Positions 1 through 10,861 are shown, counted from the first letter of the stretch. The stretch is DNA of 64,000 nt from an uncultured Prevotellaceae bacterium (GCA_947165675.1 CAMVBJ010000011.1:26465-90464); one strand, 5' to 3'. Translations and numbers: made by a program. Notes: a model not told the origin generated them from the letters alone.

Positions 1-3
1 AGT

Positions 4-825
4 GTGTCGCCCTATAACAAGGCGTCGCTCATATCGTCGCTCAACGAGAACACATCGTGGCGTGTCGATGCCTATATCAAGCGGTTGCTGGAAGCATCGG
101 CAGACGTCAACCGCCAGAGTGGTGGAGCCTATGACCCCACAGTGATGCCGCTGGTCAACGCATGGGGCTTCGGTTACAAGAGTGGCAAGATGCCCACGCG
201 GGCTCAGCTCGATAGCATCCTGGCATTTGTCGGCATGGACAAGGTGTCGCTCCACGGCGACACGCTCGTCAAGCGCGACCCGCGCTTGATGCTCGATTTC
301 AGCTCCATTGCCAAGGGGATGGCCTGTGACGAGATAGGCCGCATGCTCACCCGTAATGGGGTCCGCAACTGGCTCGTCGAGATCGGTGGCGAGGTGATGG
401 CCAGCGGGGTGAACAAGCGGGGCACGGCGTGGCAGGTGTCGGTGGATATGCCCACGAGCGAGACCGACGAGGTTACCCATGACAGTGCCTTGACCCTGGC
501 TCTGGATAGTGAAGCCGTCGCCACCAGCGGCAACTACCGCAAGTGGCGGGAACAGGGAGACCACAAGATTTCGCATATTATTGACCCCCGCACGGGCGAC
601 AGCAGGGTAGGGACCTTGTTGAGCGTCACCGTCATCGCCCCCGACTGCATGATGGCCGACGCGTGGGCGACAGCCTGCATGGTGATGGGCGACAGTGCCA
701 CGCGAGCCTTGATGGAGCGCCGCAAGGACTTAGGTGTCATGACCATCGTGGGTGATACCGTTACTGGTAACCTCGTCGTGTGGAGCAATGCACCCTTTGC
801 CGACCACATTCACTCTCCCAACTGA
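4..825 (+). CDS. apbE: FAD:protein FMN transferase (ApbE family), probably 5'-truncated by the window edge
   Basis: Motifs VDAYIKRLLEASADVNRQSGGAYDPTVMPLVNAWGFG, LDFSSIAKGMACDEIGRML, WLVEIGGEVMASG, SHIIDPRTG are ApbE-typical. Confidence 0.88.
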   Translation: MSPYNKASLISSLNENTSWRVDAYIKRLLEASADVNRQSGGAYDPTVMPLVNAWGFGYKSGKMPTRAQLDSILAFVGMDKVSLHGDTLVKRDPRLMLDFSSIAKGMACDEIGRMLTRNGVRNWLVEIGGEVMASGVNKRGTAWQVSVDMPTSETDEVTHDSALTLALDSEAVATSGNYRKWREQGDHKISHIIDPRTGDSRVGTLLSVTVIAPDCMMADAWATACMVMGDSATRALMERRKDLGVMTIVGDTVTGNLVVWSNAPFADHIHSPN

Positions 826-858
826 TTTTTGTGCCTTAACGTGAACTCTTAGCCGGAT

Positions 859-1623
859 TTATTGGGCGATGATGAGTTCGATGCCCAGGTCCTCGACTTT
901 CTTGACCAATTTAGGTGAAACGCCAGCATCGGTGATGATGATGTCCACGGCGTCGATGTCGGCAATCTTGGCGAAGCCACGACGGCCAAACTTGCTGCTG
1001 TCGGCCAGGACAATAGTCTTTTGGGCCGCAGCCATCATCTTCTGGTTCAGGCTGGCCTCGCGCATCTCGGTGGTGGTGATGCCGTAGTCAAAGTCGATGC
1101 CATCAACTCCCAAGTACACCTTGCTGAACGAGCATTGCTCGAGGATGCGTGAGGCATATTCACCGACGACCGACAGGCTGCTGTGCCTCAACATGCCCCC
1201 CAGCTGGATGATGTCGATGTTCTCGTGCTGTGACAGGATGTTGCTCACGGGAAGCGATGCCGAGACGACCGTCAGGCGGTGGATGGGCTGGATGTTGCGG
1301 GCCAGGGCGTGTACCGTGGTGCCCGATGCGATGGCGATGCTGTCGTCACGGGTGATGAGGCGTGCCGCTTCGCGTCCGATGGCGTGTTTCTCGTCGGTGG
1401 CGAGTTTCTCCTTGACGTTGACCGAGCGGTTGTTGATGTAGGGGTTGATGAGCACCGCTTTTCCATGGCTGCGATAGAGCTTGTCGCCCTTCTCGAGCTC
1501 GGTCAGATCCTTGCGCACCGTCACTGCCGACACGTCGAGCATCGTCACCAAGTCGGACACCGGCACCGAGCCGTGCTTGATGAGTGCCTCCATAATCATT
1601 TCATGTCGTTGTTCCTTGGTCAT
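859..1623 (-). CDS. DeoR/GlpR-family transcriptional regulator
   Basis: N-terminal DeoR HTH (RHEMIMEALIKHGSVPVSDLVTMLDVSAVTVRKDLTELE) and DeoR sugar-sensor domain; start placed at MTKEQRHEM; divergent from the glp operon. Confidence 0.88.
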   Translation of the reverse strand: MTKEQRHEMIMEALIKHGSVPVSDLVTMLDVSAVTVRKDLTELEKGDKLYRSHGKAVLINPYINNRSVNVKEKLATDEKHAIGREAARLITRDDSIAIASGTTVHALARNIQPIHRLTVVSASLPVSNILSQHENIDIIQLGGMLRHSSLSVVGEYASRILEQCSFSKVYLGVDGIDFDYGITTTEMREASLNQKMMAAAQKTIVLADSSKFGRRGFAKIADIDAVDIIITDAGVSPKLVKKVEDLGIELIIAQ

Positions 1624-1910
1624 TGCGAATCGAAGATTTAAATTAAGGTTGGATGGCACAAAAGTAGGGCAAAGAATCAAATCTGCCAAGAAACAAGACA
1701 AAAATCTTTCGATTTTTTTCAAAATGAAACATTGAAATGGCGTTTTTGGCCATAAATCAGTGTCATTTTGGTGTCAAAACGAAACGTTTTAATCCTTAAA
1801 CGTAATGTGGATTGGCGTTTGGTTTTTGAATTATACAATCTGTATTCTTCTATTTGTTAGCTATTTGTGACATTATTTTTACAGAATATTGAAAATAATA
1901 TCGAAATTAT

Positions 1911-1941
1911 TTTGTCAATTAAATTACACATTATACCTTTG
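1911..1941 (+). promoter_or_regulatory. Bacteroidetes-type promoter (TTTG ... TATACCTTTG) upstream of glpA
   Basis: TTTG at 1911-1914 and TATACCTTTG at 1932-1941, 17-nt spacing. Confidence 0.6.
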
Positions 1942-2060
1942 CAACGAAACTAATTAGCGTCACTGTGCATTAACTACTATTAAAAATGTGAAAATGATGG
2001 GAAATAAATGCCGTCTTGTGGCCAGAATTGATTAGTTTTGCTACCTTAAACGCATTATTT

Positions 2061-3704
2061 ATGGTAACGAACGAAGTTTATAGTACAGAATATGACGTGA
2101 TCATCATCGGTGGTGGCGCTACAGGTGCCGGAACCGCGCGTGATTGCGCCCTGCGTGGTTTGAAGGTGCTGCTCGTTGAGCGCAATGACTACAGCACGGG
2201 TGCCACGGGCCGCAACCACGGCTTGATGCACAGCGGAGCGCGCTATGCCGTGACCGATGGCGAGAGTGCCAGCGAGTGCATCAGCGAGAACATGATATTG
2301 CGTCGCATCGCCCGCCACTGCGTTGAAGAGACCGACGGCTTGTTCATCACGCTACCCGAGGATGACCTGGGCTACCAGCGCACCTTTGTCGAGGCATGCC
2401 AGCGTGCGGGCATCCGCGCCGACGTCATCGATCCGGCCGAGGCCCGCGTCCTGGAACCAGCCGTCAATCCGGAGCTCACTGGTGCCGTGCGCATTCCTGA
2501 CGCGTCGATCGACCCTTTCCGCTTGACTGTCGCCAATCTGCTTGATGCCCGCCTGCATGGTGCTGAGACGCTCAACTACCACGAGGTGGAGGGCATGATC
2601 ATCAACCAAAACCGTGTTGAGGGCGTCAAGTTGCTCAACAAGCGCAATGGAGAACACGTCGAGGTGAGAGGCCATGTGGTGGTCAACGCCTGTGGCATCT
2701 GGGGACAACGCATTGCCGAGATGGCTGGTGTCAAGATCTCGATGTTCCCCGCGAGGGGCGCTTTGCTCATCTTTGGCCACCGTGTGAACAACATGGTCAT
2801 TAACCGTTGCCGCAAGCCCGCCAATGCCGACATCCTGGTGCCCGACGACACCGTGTGTGTGATCGGTACCACCAGCGACCGCATTCCCATCGAGACCGTT
2901 GATGACATGAGGGTGACCCGCGAGGAGGTGGACGTGCTGCTCAGGGAGGGCGTTAAGATTGCCCCGTCACTGGCCACGACAAGGATTATCCGCGCCTATG
3001 CCGGCGTGCGGCCTCTTGTTGCCAGTGATGACGACCCGAGTGGCCGCAGCATCAGCCGTGGCATCGTGTGCCTTGACCATGCTCAGCGCGATGGTCTGGA
3101 GGGCTTGATCACAATCACGGGTGGAAAGATGATGACCTATCGATTGATGGGCGAGATTGCCACCAACGCCGTGTGTGCCAAGTTGGGCAACACGGCACCC
3201 TGTGTCACCGCCACCCAGCCGTTGCCCGGCTCGGAAGAGGATGCGCCCAGCCAGAGCGACATGACCAAGCGTTACAGCTTCGGCCAGCGTGCCGCCATCG
3301 GTCGTCATGGATCGTTGGCCGCCCGCATCGAGAAAGACAATGATATTGATAATGCTCTGGTGTGTGAGTGCGAAGGCGTCACGGTGGGCGAAATCAAATA
3401 TGCCGTCAACCAGCTGCATGTGCACAATCTGGTGAACTTGCGCCGTCGCACGCGTGTGGGTATGGGTACCTGTCAGGGCAAGCTCTGCTCGTGTCGTGCC
3501 GCATCGCTGCTGGGCGAACTGAACCATGACGTGAGAGGCGCCCAGGAAGATCTCGCGGCCTTCCTTGACGAGCGCTGGAAGGGCATGAGGCCCGTGGCAT
3601 GGGGCGACACCCTGCGTGAGGCGCAGTTGACCGCTGCCATCTACGAGGGCCTGTGTGGACTTGACATGGCCGTTGACAGGACAGGAAAGGAGGACGTGCA
3701 ATGA
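2061..3704 (+). CDS. glpA: Anaerobic glycerol-3-phosphate dehydrogenase subunit A
   Basis: FAD-binding DVIIIGGGATGAGTARDCALRGLKVLLVER; C-terminal BFD-like [2Fe-2S] CECEGVT...GMGTCQGKLCSCR; order A-B-C. Confidence 0.93.
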   Translation: MVTNEVYSTEYDVIIIGGGATGAGTARDCALRGLKVLLVERNDYSTGATGRNHGLMHSGARYAVTDGESASECISENMILRRIARHCVEETDGLFITLPEDDLGYQRTFVEACQRAGIRADVIDPAEARVLEPAVNPELTGAVRIPDASIDPFRLTVANLLDARLHGAETLNYHEVEGMIINQNRVEGVKLLNKRNGEHVEVRGHVVVNACGIWGQRIAEMAGVKISMFPARGALLIFGHRVNNMVINRCRKPANADILVPDDTVCVIGTTSDRIPIETVDDMRVTREEVDVLLREGVKIAPSLATTRIIRAYAGVRPLVASDDDPSGRSISRGIVCLDHAQRDGLEGLITITGGKMMTYRLMGEIATNAVCAKLGNTAPCVTATQPLPGSEEDAPSQSDMTKRYSFGQRAAIGRHGSLAARIEKDNDIDNALVCECEGVTVGEIKYAVNQLHVHNLVNLRRRTRVGMGTCQGKLCSCRAASLLGELNHDVRGAQEDLAAFLDERWKGMRPVAWGDTLREAQLTAAIYEGLCGLDMAVDRTGKEDVQ

Positions 3705-4939
3705 GAATGGATACTGTGATCATGGGCGGAGGCCTGAGTGGTCTCGTGTGTGGCATCGCGCTTGCCAAGCGTGGTCAGCGTGTGGCTATCGTCACCACGG
3801 GGCAGAGCACATTGCTCTTTAACGGTGGCTCGATGGAACTGCTGGGATGTGTTGATGGCAAGGCTGTCACGTCGCCGGTTGACGCTGTCGCTGCATTGCC
3901 CGAGGAGCACCCGTACCGCAAAATCGGTGCCGAACGCATCGCTGACCTGGCCGGGCAGGCCAAGTCTCTGCTGAGCGATGCCGGCATCCAGATGGAGGGC
4001 ACTGCCACTGCCAATCACTGGCGCGTTACCCCGATGGGTGTCGCTAAGCCTGCCTGGCTGACGCTCAAGAGCCACTTGCGCATTGATGACCTTGACAAGT
4101 TGCCGTGCAAGCGTCTGGCGCTGATGTGTGTCAAGGGTTTCTTTGACGAGCCTAATGGCATGTTGGCCAACGGCCTGCGTGAGATGGGCTTTGACGTCGA
4201 GATGATAGAATTCACTACCGATGACATCACAGCGCTGCGCCGTAGCCCCAGTGAGATGCGTGCCAGCAGCCTGGCTAAGCACCTGCTGAGCAATAGCTCG
4301 TTGCAGCGTGTGGCCGACGAGATCAACCGTCATGCGGGAAATGCTGATGTGGTATTGTTGCCCAATGTGCTTGCCGATGAGGACAGCTATGAGACTTTGC
4401 AGTCGATGGTCAACAAGCCCTTGCGTCAGGTGGCCACATTGCCGCCCGCCGTGGCTGGCAACCGCATGCAGTCGTTGTTGCGTCACTATTTCCAGATGCT
4501 TGGCGGTACCTATCTCATGGGCGATACCGCTGTCGGTGGCACGCTCGACGGAGCCCGATTGGTGAGCATCACAACCGCCAAGTTGGGTGACATGCCCCTC
4601 AAGGCCGACGAGTTTGTGCTGGCCACGGGCTCATTCATCAGCCGAGGTCTGGTGGCTGACTATGAGCGCGTGTATGAGCCCATCCTCGACCTGGATGTGG
4701 ATGCCGACGCCGACCGTGAGCAGTGGACCCGATTTGGCATCCTTGAACCGCAGGCCTATTCCCGCTATGGGGTCAAGACCGATGGTGACCTGCGCTGCAT
4801 CAAGCAGGGCAAGACCATTCATAACCTGCGAGCCATCGGCTCGGTACTGAGTGGACACGATGCCATCAAGATGGGGGACGGTACAGGTGTGTCGCTGCTG
4901 ACGGCACTCGCTGCGACCCAGTCCATCTTGGAAAAATGA
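3701..4939 (+). CDS. glpB: Anaerobic glycerol-3-phosphate dehydrogenase subunit B
   Basis: MDTVIMGGGLSGLVCGIALAKRGQRVAIVTTGQS; overlaps the glpA stop; operon context. Confidence 0.9.
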   Translation: MRMDTVIMGGGLSGLVCGIALAKRGQRVAIVTTGQSTLLFNGGSMELLGCVDGKAVTSPVDAVAALPEEHPYRKIGAERIADLAGQAKSLLSDAGIQMEGTATANHWRVTPMGVAKPAWLTLKSHLRIDDLDKLPCKRLALMCVKGFFDEPNGMLANGLREMGFDVEMIEFTTDDITALRRSPSEMRASSLAKHLLSNSSLQRVADEINRHAGNADVVLLPNVLADEDSYETLQSMVNKPLRQVATLPPAVAGNRMQSLLRHYFQMLGGTYLMGDTAVGGTLDGARLVSITTAKLGDMPLKADEFVLATGSFISRGLVADYERVYEPILDLDVDADADREQWTRFGILEPQAYSRYGVKTDGDLRCIKQGKTIHNLRAIGSVLSGHDAIKMGDGTGVSLLTALAATQSILEK

Positions 4940-5045
4940 AATACCGCATTAACTACCACGCGGAATGAAGTCCCGTGAGGATTTCGAGAAAAGATTTAGA
5001 GTTAGATAGATAACGATTTGATTGATGATTTTTTAAAGGGATATT

Positions 5046-6311
5046 ATGGCTGACAAGATGCAACTATGCAACATCAGCGCGAACAACTTTGAGCAGTGTA
5101 CCAAGTGCTCCATCTGCACGACTGTCTGCCCGGTTGCCGCTGTGACTACCGACTATCCTGGTCCCAAGCAGGCCGGCCCTGACGGTGAGCGTTACCGCCT
5201 GAAGGATCCCGCATATTATGACAAGATGCTCAAGTTGTGCTTGAACTGCAAGCGCTGTGAAGTGGCTTGTCCCAGCGGGGTGCACATTGCCGACATCATT
5301 CAGCGCGCCCGCATGAAGGCGGGCGAGGGCAAGCGTGCCAGCCTGCGTGACACCATGCTTGCCAACACTGACTTGCTGGGCACCGTGGCTAATCTGGTGG
5401 CCCCTGTTGCCAATGCGGCACTGGGCCTCAAGCCCACCAAGCTGGTGATGGACAGTGTAATGGCCATTGACAAGCACCGCACGTTCCCAGCCTACAGCCG
5501 CACCAAGTTTGAAACCTGGTTTAAGCGCCATGCCGCTGATAGTCAGGAGGCCTATCCCCACCATGTGAGCTATTTCCATGGTTGCTATGTGAACTATAAC
5601 TTCCCCAAGTTGGGTCAAGATCTGGTCAAACTGATGAATGCCGTGGGATATGGCGTGCATCTGCTTGACAAGGAACAGTGTTGTGGTGTCGCCCTCATCG
5701 CCAACGGCCTCTACAAGCAGGCTAAGCGCCAGGGCAACGTGAATGCCACATCGATACGTCATGCCGTGAAAGATGAGCGTCACACGGTGTTGACCACCAG
5801 TTCGAGCTGCACCTTTAACTTGCGAGACGAGTATCCTGCCGTATTGGGTATTGATACCAGCGACGTGCGTGACAGCATCATGCTGGCGACACGTTTTCTG
5901 TATCGGCTTGTGGAAGATGGAGATATCAAGCTAATCTTTAAGCAAGACTACAAGCATCGTGTTGCCTATCACACCGCTTGCCACATGCAGCGCATGGGCT
6001 GGCATCTCTACAGCATTGAGATGCTGCGCATGATTCCTGGTCTCGACCTGGTAGTGCTCGATCAGGAATGTTGCGGTATCTCGGGCACCTACGGTTTCAA
6101 GAAAGAGAATTATGAGCGCTCACAGGCTATCGGCTCGACCCTGTTCAAGCAGATTGAGCAGGCACGCGTTGAGGTTGTCGCTACCGATTGCGAGACCTGC
6201 AAGTGGCAGATCGAGATGTCCACAGGCGTGCCAGTAGAGAACCCCGTCAGCATCCTTGCTGATGCCCTCGATGTCGAGGCAACCCGCAAGGCGAACGGAG
6301 TTAAAGATTGA
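5046..6311 (+). CDS. glpC: Anaerobic glycerol-3-phosphate dehydrogenase subunit C
   Basis: Two 4Fe-4S motifs (CTKCSICTTVCPV, CLNCKRCEVACPSGV) and CCG domains (QCCGVA, QECCGISGTYGFKKENY). Confidence 0.92.
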   Translation: MADKMQLCNISANNFEQCTKCSICTTVCPVAAVTTDYPGPKQAGPDGERYRLKDPAYYDKMLKLCLNCKRCEVACPSGVHIADIIQRARMKAGEGKRASLRDTMLANTDLLGTVANLVAPVANAALGLKPTKLVMDSVMAIDKHRTFPAYSRTKFETWFKRHAADSQEAYPHHVSYFHGCYVNYNFPKLGQDLVKLMNAVGYGVHLLDKEQCCGVALIANGLYKQAKRQGNVNATSIRHAVKDERHTVLTTSSSCTFNLRDEYPAVLGIDTSDVRDSIMLATRFLYRLVEDGDIKLIFKQDYKHRVAYHTACHMQRMGWHLYSIEMLRMIPGLDLVVLDQECCGISGTYGFKKENYERSQAIGSTLFKQIEQARVEVVATDCETCKWQIEMSTGVPVENPVSILADALDVEATRKANGVKD

Positions 6312-6366
6312 AAAATAGATACTCAATTAAAAATCAATATTTTAAAAACAAAAACTTAAAGTAATT

Positions 6367-7791
6367 ATGGCAAATTTTTTAACTCCCCCGGCTTATAAGC
6401 CCGAGAGAACCGATGCCAATGTCGATGCCGACTACAAGAGACTGCGTTGGCAAGTCTTTGTCGGAATCTTCATCGGTTATGCCGGTTTCTACCTGGTGAG
6501 AAAGAATTTCTCCATGGCTATCCCCATGCTTGAGCCATTCGGTTTCACCAAGGGAATGCTGGGTACCGCCCTGGCGATGAATGCCGTGGCTTATGGATTT
6601 TCTAAGTTCGTCATGGCCAGCATCAGCGACCGCAGCAATGCCCGTCGCTTCCTGCCGTTGGGCTTGATCCTGTCGGCTATCGCCATGTTGTTCATGATGG
6701 TGCCCATCACGATGCTTGACCCGATCGGTCATCCCGAGCGTCGTGGTCTGGCCGTGTTCCTGATGGGTGCATTCAACTTCCTCGTGGGTTGGTTCCAGGG
6801 AATGGGCTGGCCCCCGTGCGGACGTGTGATGACACGCTGGTTCTCGATCAAGGAGCGTGGCACGTGGATGAGTGTATGGAACTGCGCCCACAATGTGGGT
6901 GGTGCGCTTGTCGGCCCCATGGCCGCCTATGGCGCCATGTGGTTTGGTTCATGGTTTTATGGTAACGACGAGAAGATGTACTTCTTGATCGGTACATACG
7001 CCTTCCCGGCTGCTGTGGCTGTCTTGATCGCTATTATCGCCTATGTGCTGATCCGTGACACCCCTCAATCGTGTGGTCTGCCCTCCATCGAGAAGTGGAG
7101 CGGCAGCGCCTCCAAGAACTATGACGAAAAGAAGAGCGAGCAGTCGCTCAGCGTGAAGGAGATCTTCCGCACCGTCTTGAGCAATAAGTTCTTGTGGTAC
7201 ATCGCTCTGGCCAACTCCTTTATCTATATGGTGCGCTACGGTTGTCTGGACTGGGCTCCCACCATCCTGAGCGAGCAGGGCGTGGACATCAAGAACGCCG
7301 GCTGGGCCTACTTTGCCTATGAGATCGCTGCCATCCCCGGCACCATCTTCTGCGGCTGGTTGAGCGATAAGGTCTTCAATGGCCGTCGCGCGTTGCCCAC
7401 CATGATCTTTATGGCGCTGATTATCGTGGCTATCGTCATCTACTGGCAGAACATGACCAACCTGGCCGTTGTGCTTGCCTGCCTGATTGCCATCGGTTTC
7501 CTCATTTACGGTCCCGTGATGCTCATTGGCGTGCAAGCCCTTGACTTGGCACCCAAGAATGCTGCTGGCACAGCTGCCGGTCTCACTGGATTTATGGGCT
7601 ATGTGCTGGGAACTGCTATCCTAGCCAACACTGTCCTGGGCTATGTGGCCGAGCATACCGGTGGCTGGGACATGCCGTTTATCCTGCTCATCGTGGGTTG
7701 TGTCCTCGCCATCTTCTTCATGGCCCTGACCTACAAGGAGGAACAATATCTCGTGGCTGACCGCAAGGGCGAGAGCGTCGAGAAAAAATAA
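6367..7791 (+). CDS. glpT: Glycerol-3-phosphate transporter (MFS, OPA family)
   Basis: YAGFYLVRKNFSMAIPML, GWFQGMGWPPCGRVMTRWFSIKERG; operon context. Confidence 0.92.
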   Translation: MANFLTPPAYKPERTDANVDADYKRLRWQVFVGIFIGYAGFYLVRKNFSMAIPMLEPFGFTKGMLGTALAMNAVAYGFSKFVMASISDRSNARRFLPLGLILSAIAMLFMMVPITMLDPIGHPERRGLAVFLMGAFNFLVGWFQGMGWPPCGRVMTRWFSIKERGTWMSVWNCAHNVGGALVGPMAAYGAMWFGSWFYGNDEKMYFLIGTYAFPAAVAVLIAIIAYVLIRDTPQSCGLPSIEKWSGSASKNYDEKKSEQSLSVKEIFRTVLSNKFLWYIALANSFIYMVRYGCLDWAPTILSEQGVDIKNAGWAYFAYEIAAIPGTIFCGWLSDKVFNGRRALPTMIFMALIIVAIVIYWQNMTNLAVVLACLIAIGFLIYGPVMLIGVQALDLAPKNAAGTAAGLTGFMGYVLGTAILANTVLGYVAEHTGGWDMPFILLIVGCVLAIFFMALTYKEEQYLVADRKGESVEKK

Positions 7792-7843
7792 TCAAATAAA
7801 AAAGTAGTACTATAATTATTATTCATTAAAAAACAATTTACTT

Positions 7844-9466
7844 ATGTTTAAAAATCTCGTTAGAGTAGGTCTGTTGAGTGCAGTTGTGCTTGCGACCTTC
7901 ACCTCATGTGAGGATGAACAGCAGTTCACCAATGAGAAACTTGATGCCAAGCGAGTGGAAGTTCAGGTACTGAACGACGAGCTGGCTAAGGTGCGTGACT
8001 ACGTGCCCCTGTATGCAGTCATCGCCCACCGTGGTTCAACCTTCTGGGCTCCCGAAGAGACCGAGGCATCGTGGCGTTGGGCCCGTGAAATGGGTGCCGA
8101 CTATCTGGAGAGTGACGTGCAGTGCACTAAGGACGGTATCGTGCTTGCTAACCACGATGAGAACCTGAAGCGCACCACCAACATCGAGAACGTCTTCAGT
8201 GAGAATGTACCCGCCAGCCGTGTTGACTTCTACATGAGCTTGGGTTTCTCGCGTGCTGACGCCGAGGCACAATATGGCCGTGACATGGCCGCATTCCGCC
8301 CGTTCTATACCCTGAGCTACTACTATGCCGAGCTGCTCATGCTCGATGCTGGTAGCTGGTTCAATGAGAGCTCGCTGGAGCAGGCCCGTCCCACCTTCAA
8401 AGCAACCGAGAACGGCCGCTTTGAGGACGGCAAGATCGTTTACAGCAATGGTCTGTACATCAGCGCCATCCAGGACCAGATTGCTTACGCCCAGGGCAAG
8501 CGCCTCGTGCGTGACGCTAACGGTCGCCGCATCCTTACCTATAAGGTTAAGGACGAGTACCAGGGCATGACCCTCGAGCAGATCTATAACGCCATCAAGG
8601 CTAAGGGCGAGTACAATGCCAAGTATATGGACTTCATTGAGTACGACTTCGCCAATGCTTATGAGGCTGACCCCGAGGACACCGGCAACCGCCCCGGCAT
8701 CTATGTCGAGTTCAAGGAGAGCTGGCTGAACCCCGGCAATATGGAGCAGCGTGTGTATGACGCACTGGCCGAGTGTGGCTGGAACATCATCACCAACGAT
8801 CCCGGCGACCAGCCCTTCTACAAGAATGGCAAGGTCAACGTGGGTAACACCCGTGGCCGTGTGATCCTGCAGACCTTCTCGTTCGACGCATTGCGCCGTG
8901 CCAACGACGTCTTCAAGGGTCGCATCCCCATGTGCTACCTGTTGTGGATCAGCGAGCCTGCTTATGCAACCGATATCGCCTATGACACCCCCACTGGCTA
9001 TGCTGCCTTCATCAAGTGGGCTCAGGACAATGGCGCTCACATCATCGGTCCGGCCATCAGCGGTGCCCCCAACAACTATCCCGAGATGAATGCTCCCTGG
9101 CAGGCTTACATGATTCGTCGTGCCGGCATGATCAACCACCCCTACAGCTTCGACAGCTGGGCTCAGATGTGCAAGTACATGGGTTACTACAACTATGGTT
9201 GGGAAACCGAGTTTGACGACTTGCTCCGTCTGGAGATTCCCGCAACTCCTTACTGCACCAGCAGCTATCCCAACAGTGTTCCCGTCTATATGGATGGCTT
9301 CTTCACCAACCGCACCGAGATGTCGCTGCGCTACATGATCGAGAACGGTTTCCGTGGCAACCCCGCGCTGCCCAACCCCTTCCATGCTGGTCAGAAGTAT
9401 GACAACTCACAGGCCAACGTCACCGTACCCGATGCCGTTGCAACCCTTGAGCGCCTGGGTTACTAA
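7844..9466 (+). CDS. Glycerophosphodiester phosphodiesterase, lipoprotein
   Basis: Lipobox-like ATFTSC; GDPD signature VIAHRGSTFWAPEETEASWRWAREMGADYLESDVQCTKDGIVLANHDENLKRTT. Confidence 0.88.
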   Translation: MFKNLVRVGLLSAVVLATFTSCEDEQQFTNEKLDAKRVEVQVLNDELAKVRDYVPLYAVIAHRGSTFWAPEETEASWRWAREMGADYLESDVQCTKDGIVLANHDENLKRTTNIENVFSENVPASRVDFYMSLGFSRADAEAQYGRDMAAFRPFYTLSYYYAELLMLDAGSWFNESSLEQARPTFKATENGRFEDGKIVYSNGLYISAIQDQIAYAQGKRLVRDANGRRILTYKVKDEYQGMTLEQIYNAIKAKGEYNAKYMDFIEYDFANAYEADPEDTGNRPGIYVEFKESWLNPGNMEQRVYDALAECGWNIITNDPGDQPFYKNGKVNVGNTRGRVILQTFSFDALRRANDVFKGRIPMCYLLWISEPAYATDIAYDTPTGYAAFIKWAQDNGAHIIGPAISGAPNNYPEMNAPWQAYMIRRAGMINHPYSFDSWAQMCKYMGYYNYGWETEFDDLLRLEIPATPYCTSSYPNSVPVYMDGFFTNRTEMSLRYMIENGFRGNPALPNPFHAGQKYDNSQANVTVPDAVATLERLGY

Positions 9467-9517
9467 TCGGCGAGTGGTGTAATATCATTAACAACATTAA
9501 ATTGACATAATAAAAAT

Positions 9518-10861
9518 ATGAAAAAATATATTTTGATGCCTTTTTTGGCAGTCTTTGCTCTGACAGCCGCAGCTCAGGACTTCGACACCGATCCCACTCT
9601 GGAGCTCGAGAACGCTGAGAAGGAAGTGAAGTTCACCGTGGGTGCCCGCATGATGGCCGACGCTGCCTATTATCACAGCGATTTCACTCCTCTGCAGAGT
9701 GGCGCATCGATCACCGATGCCCGTATCCGTACCTCGATGACCTACAAGGACTGGTACTTCTATGCCGACTTCGGTTTCGGTGGCGGCAAGTTCTCGCAGA
9801 AAAACATCTTCTTGCAGTACAGCCACCTGGACAACAACGACAACACCCATGCCGTGAAGGTGGGTTACTACAATGACCCCGCAGGTTCGATGGCCCGCAA
9901 CACCTCGTTGGGTAGCTACCACTTCATCAGCCGTCCCGGTTCATCCTATGCACTGGGTGAGGGCCGTGAGCTGGGTATCAGCTACAAGTACAACAGCGAC
10001 CGTTTCATGGCCTATCAGGGCGTGTTCACCGAGAATCATTACAACAAGATCGACGCTGGCTTCAACGGCATCACCGTTGCCGGTCGCTACTTGTTCCGTC
10101 CCCTCGTTGATGATTATCAGACCCTTCATGTGGGTGTGAGCGCACGCTTTGCCCACCTGGGTGGCGGCGAGGTTTATAACAACGTGCTCAAGAAGTCTCT
10201 CCACCTGGGTCAGTCTCTCGAGACCCTCGTTGACGAGGATGAGCAGTTTGTCAGCGCCGACTTGGATTGGGCCAACAACGTGGTTAACGTGGGCGCTGAG
10301 GCGCTGTACCACAACAACAAGTTCTTTGCCCGTGGTGAGTTCCTCTACAAGCATGTCACCAAGAAGCGCGACAGCTACTCGCTCTACATCGACGCCCAGA
10401 ACAACATCGACGGTTGGGGCGACATCGAGTGGTGGGAGAACGCCAACAAGCTCAAGAACAACAACTTCATCGGTGGCTATGTAGAGGCTGGTTTCCAGAT
10501 CCTGGGTAATGGCTACAGGTACAACAAGCAGGAAGGTCTGCTGGGTGGCATGGACGGCAAGTCGCTCGAACTCGTGGCTCGCTACAACTACACTGGCCTG
10601 AATAACCTCACCGACGGTGAGTACTACAATGCTGGTCGTGGTCATTACTATGCTAACGGCTACATGGAGGATTGGCCCGGTACTGGTGCTACCAGTGTCG
10701 GCGGTGGTGACATCCACAGCGTGACCGTGGGCTTGAACTATGCTTTCAACCGCTATGTGTTGTGCATGTTGGACTACACCTGGCACAAGCTTGACAAGCC
10801 CTTCTTGCCCAACGACAAGAACTTCCACGTGGCACAGGCCCGCGTTCAATTCACCTTCTGA
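9518..10861 (+). CDS. Outer-membrane porin, phosphate-selective OprP/OprO-like
   Basis: Signal peptide, beta-barrel pattern, C-terminal aromatic residue (VQFTF); end of the glp operon. Confidence 0.75.
   Translation: MKKYILMPFLAVFALTAAAQDFDTDPTLELENAEKEVKFTVGARMMADAAYYHSDFTPLQSGASITDARIRTSMTYKDWYFYADFGFGGGKFSQKNIFLQYSHLDNNDNTHAVKVGYYNDPAGSMARNTSLGSYHFISRPGSSYALGEGRELGISYKYNSDRFMAYQGVFTENHYNKIDAGFNGITVAGRYLFRPLVDDYQTLHVGVSARFAHLGGGEVYNNVLKKSLHLGQSLETLVDEDEQFVSADLDWANNVVNVGAEALYHNNKFFARGEFLYKHVTKKRDSYSLYIDAQNNIDGWGDIEWWENANKLKNNNFIGGYVEAGFQILGNGYRYNKQEGLLGGMDGKSLELVARYNYTGLNNLTDGEYYNAGRGHYYANGYMEDWPGTGATSVGGGDIHSVTVGLNYAFNRYVLCMLDYTWHKLDKPFLPNDKNFHVAQARVQFTF

Noticed and set aside
2352-3701. 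Long minus-strand ORFs antisense to glpA
   Set aside because: Low-complexity H/R/A-rich translations typical of shadow ORFs over GC-biased coding sequence.
8036-9385. 449-aa minus-strand ORF over the GDPD gene
   Set aside because: Antisense shadow ORF; the plus-strand product has clear GDPD motifs.
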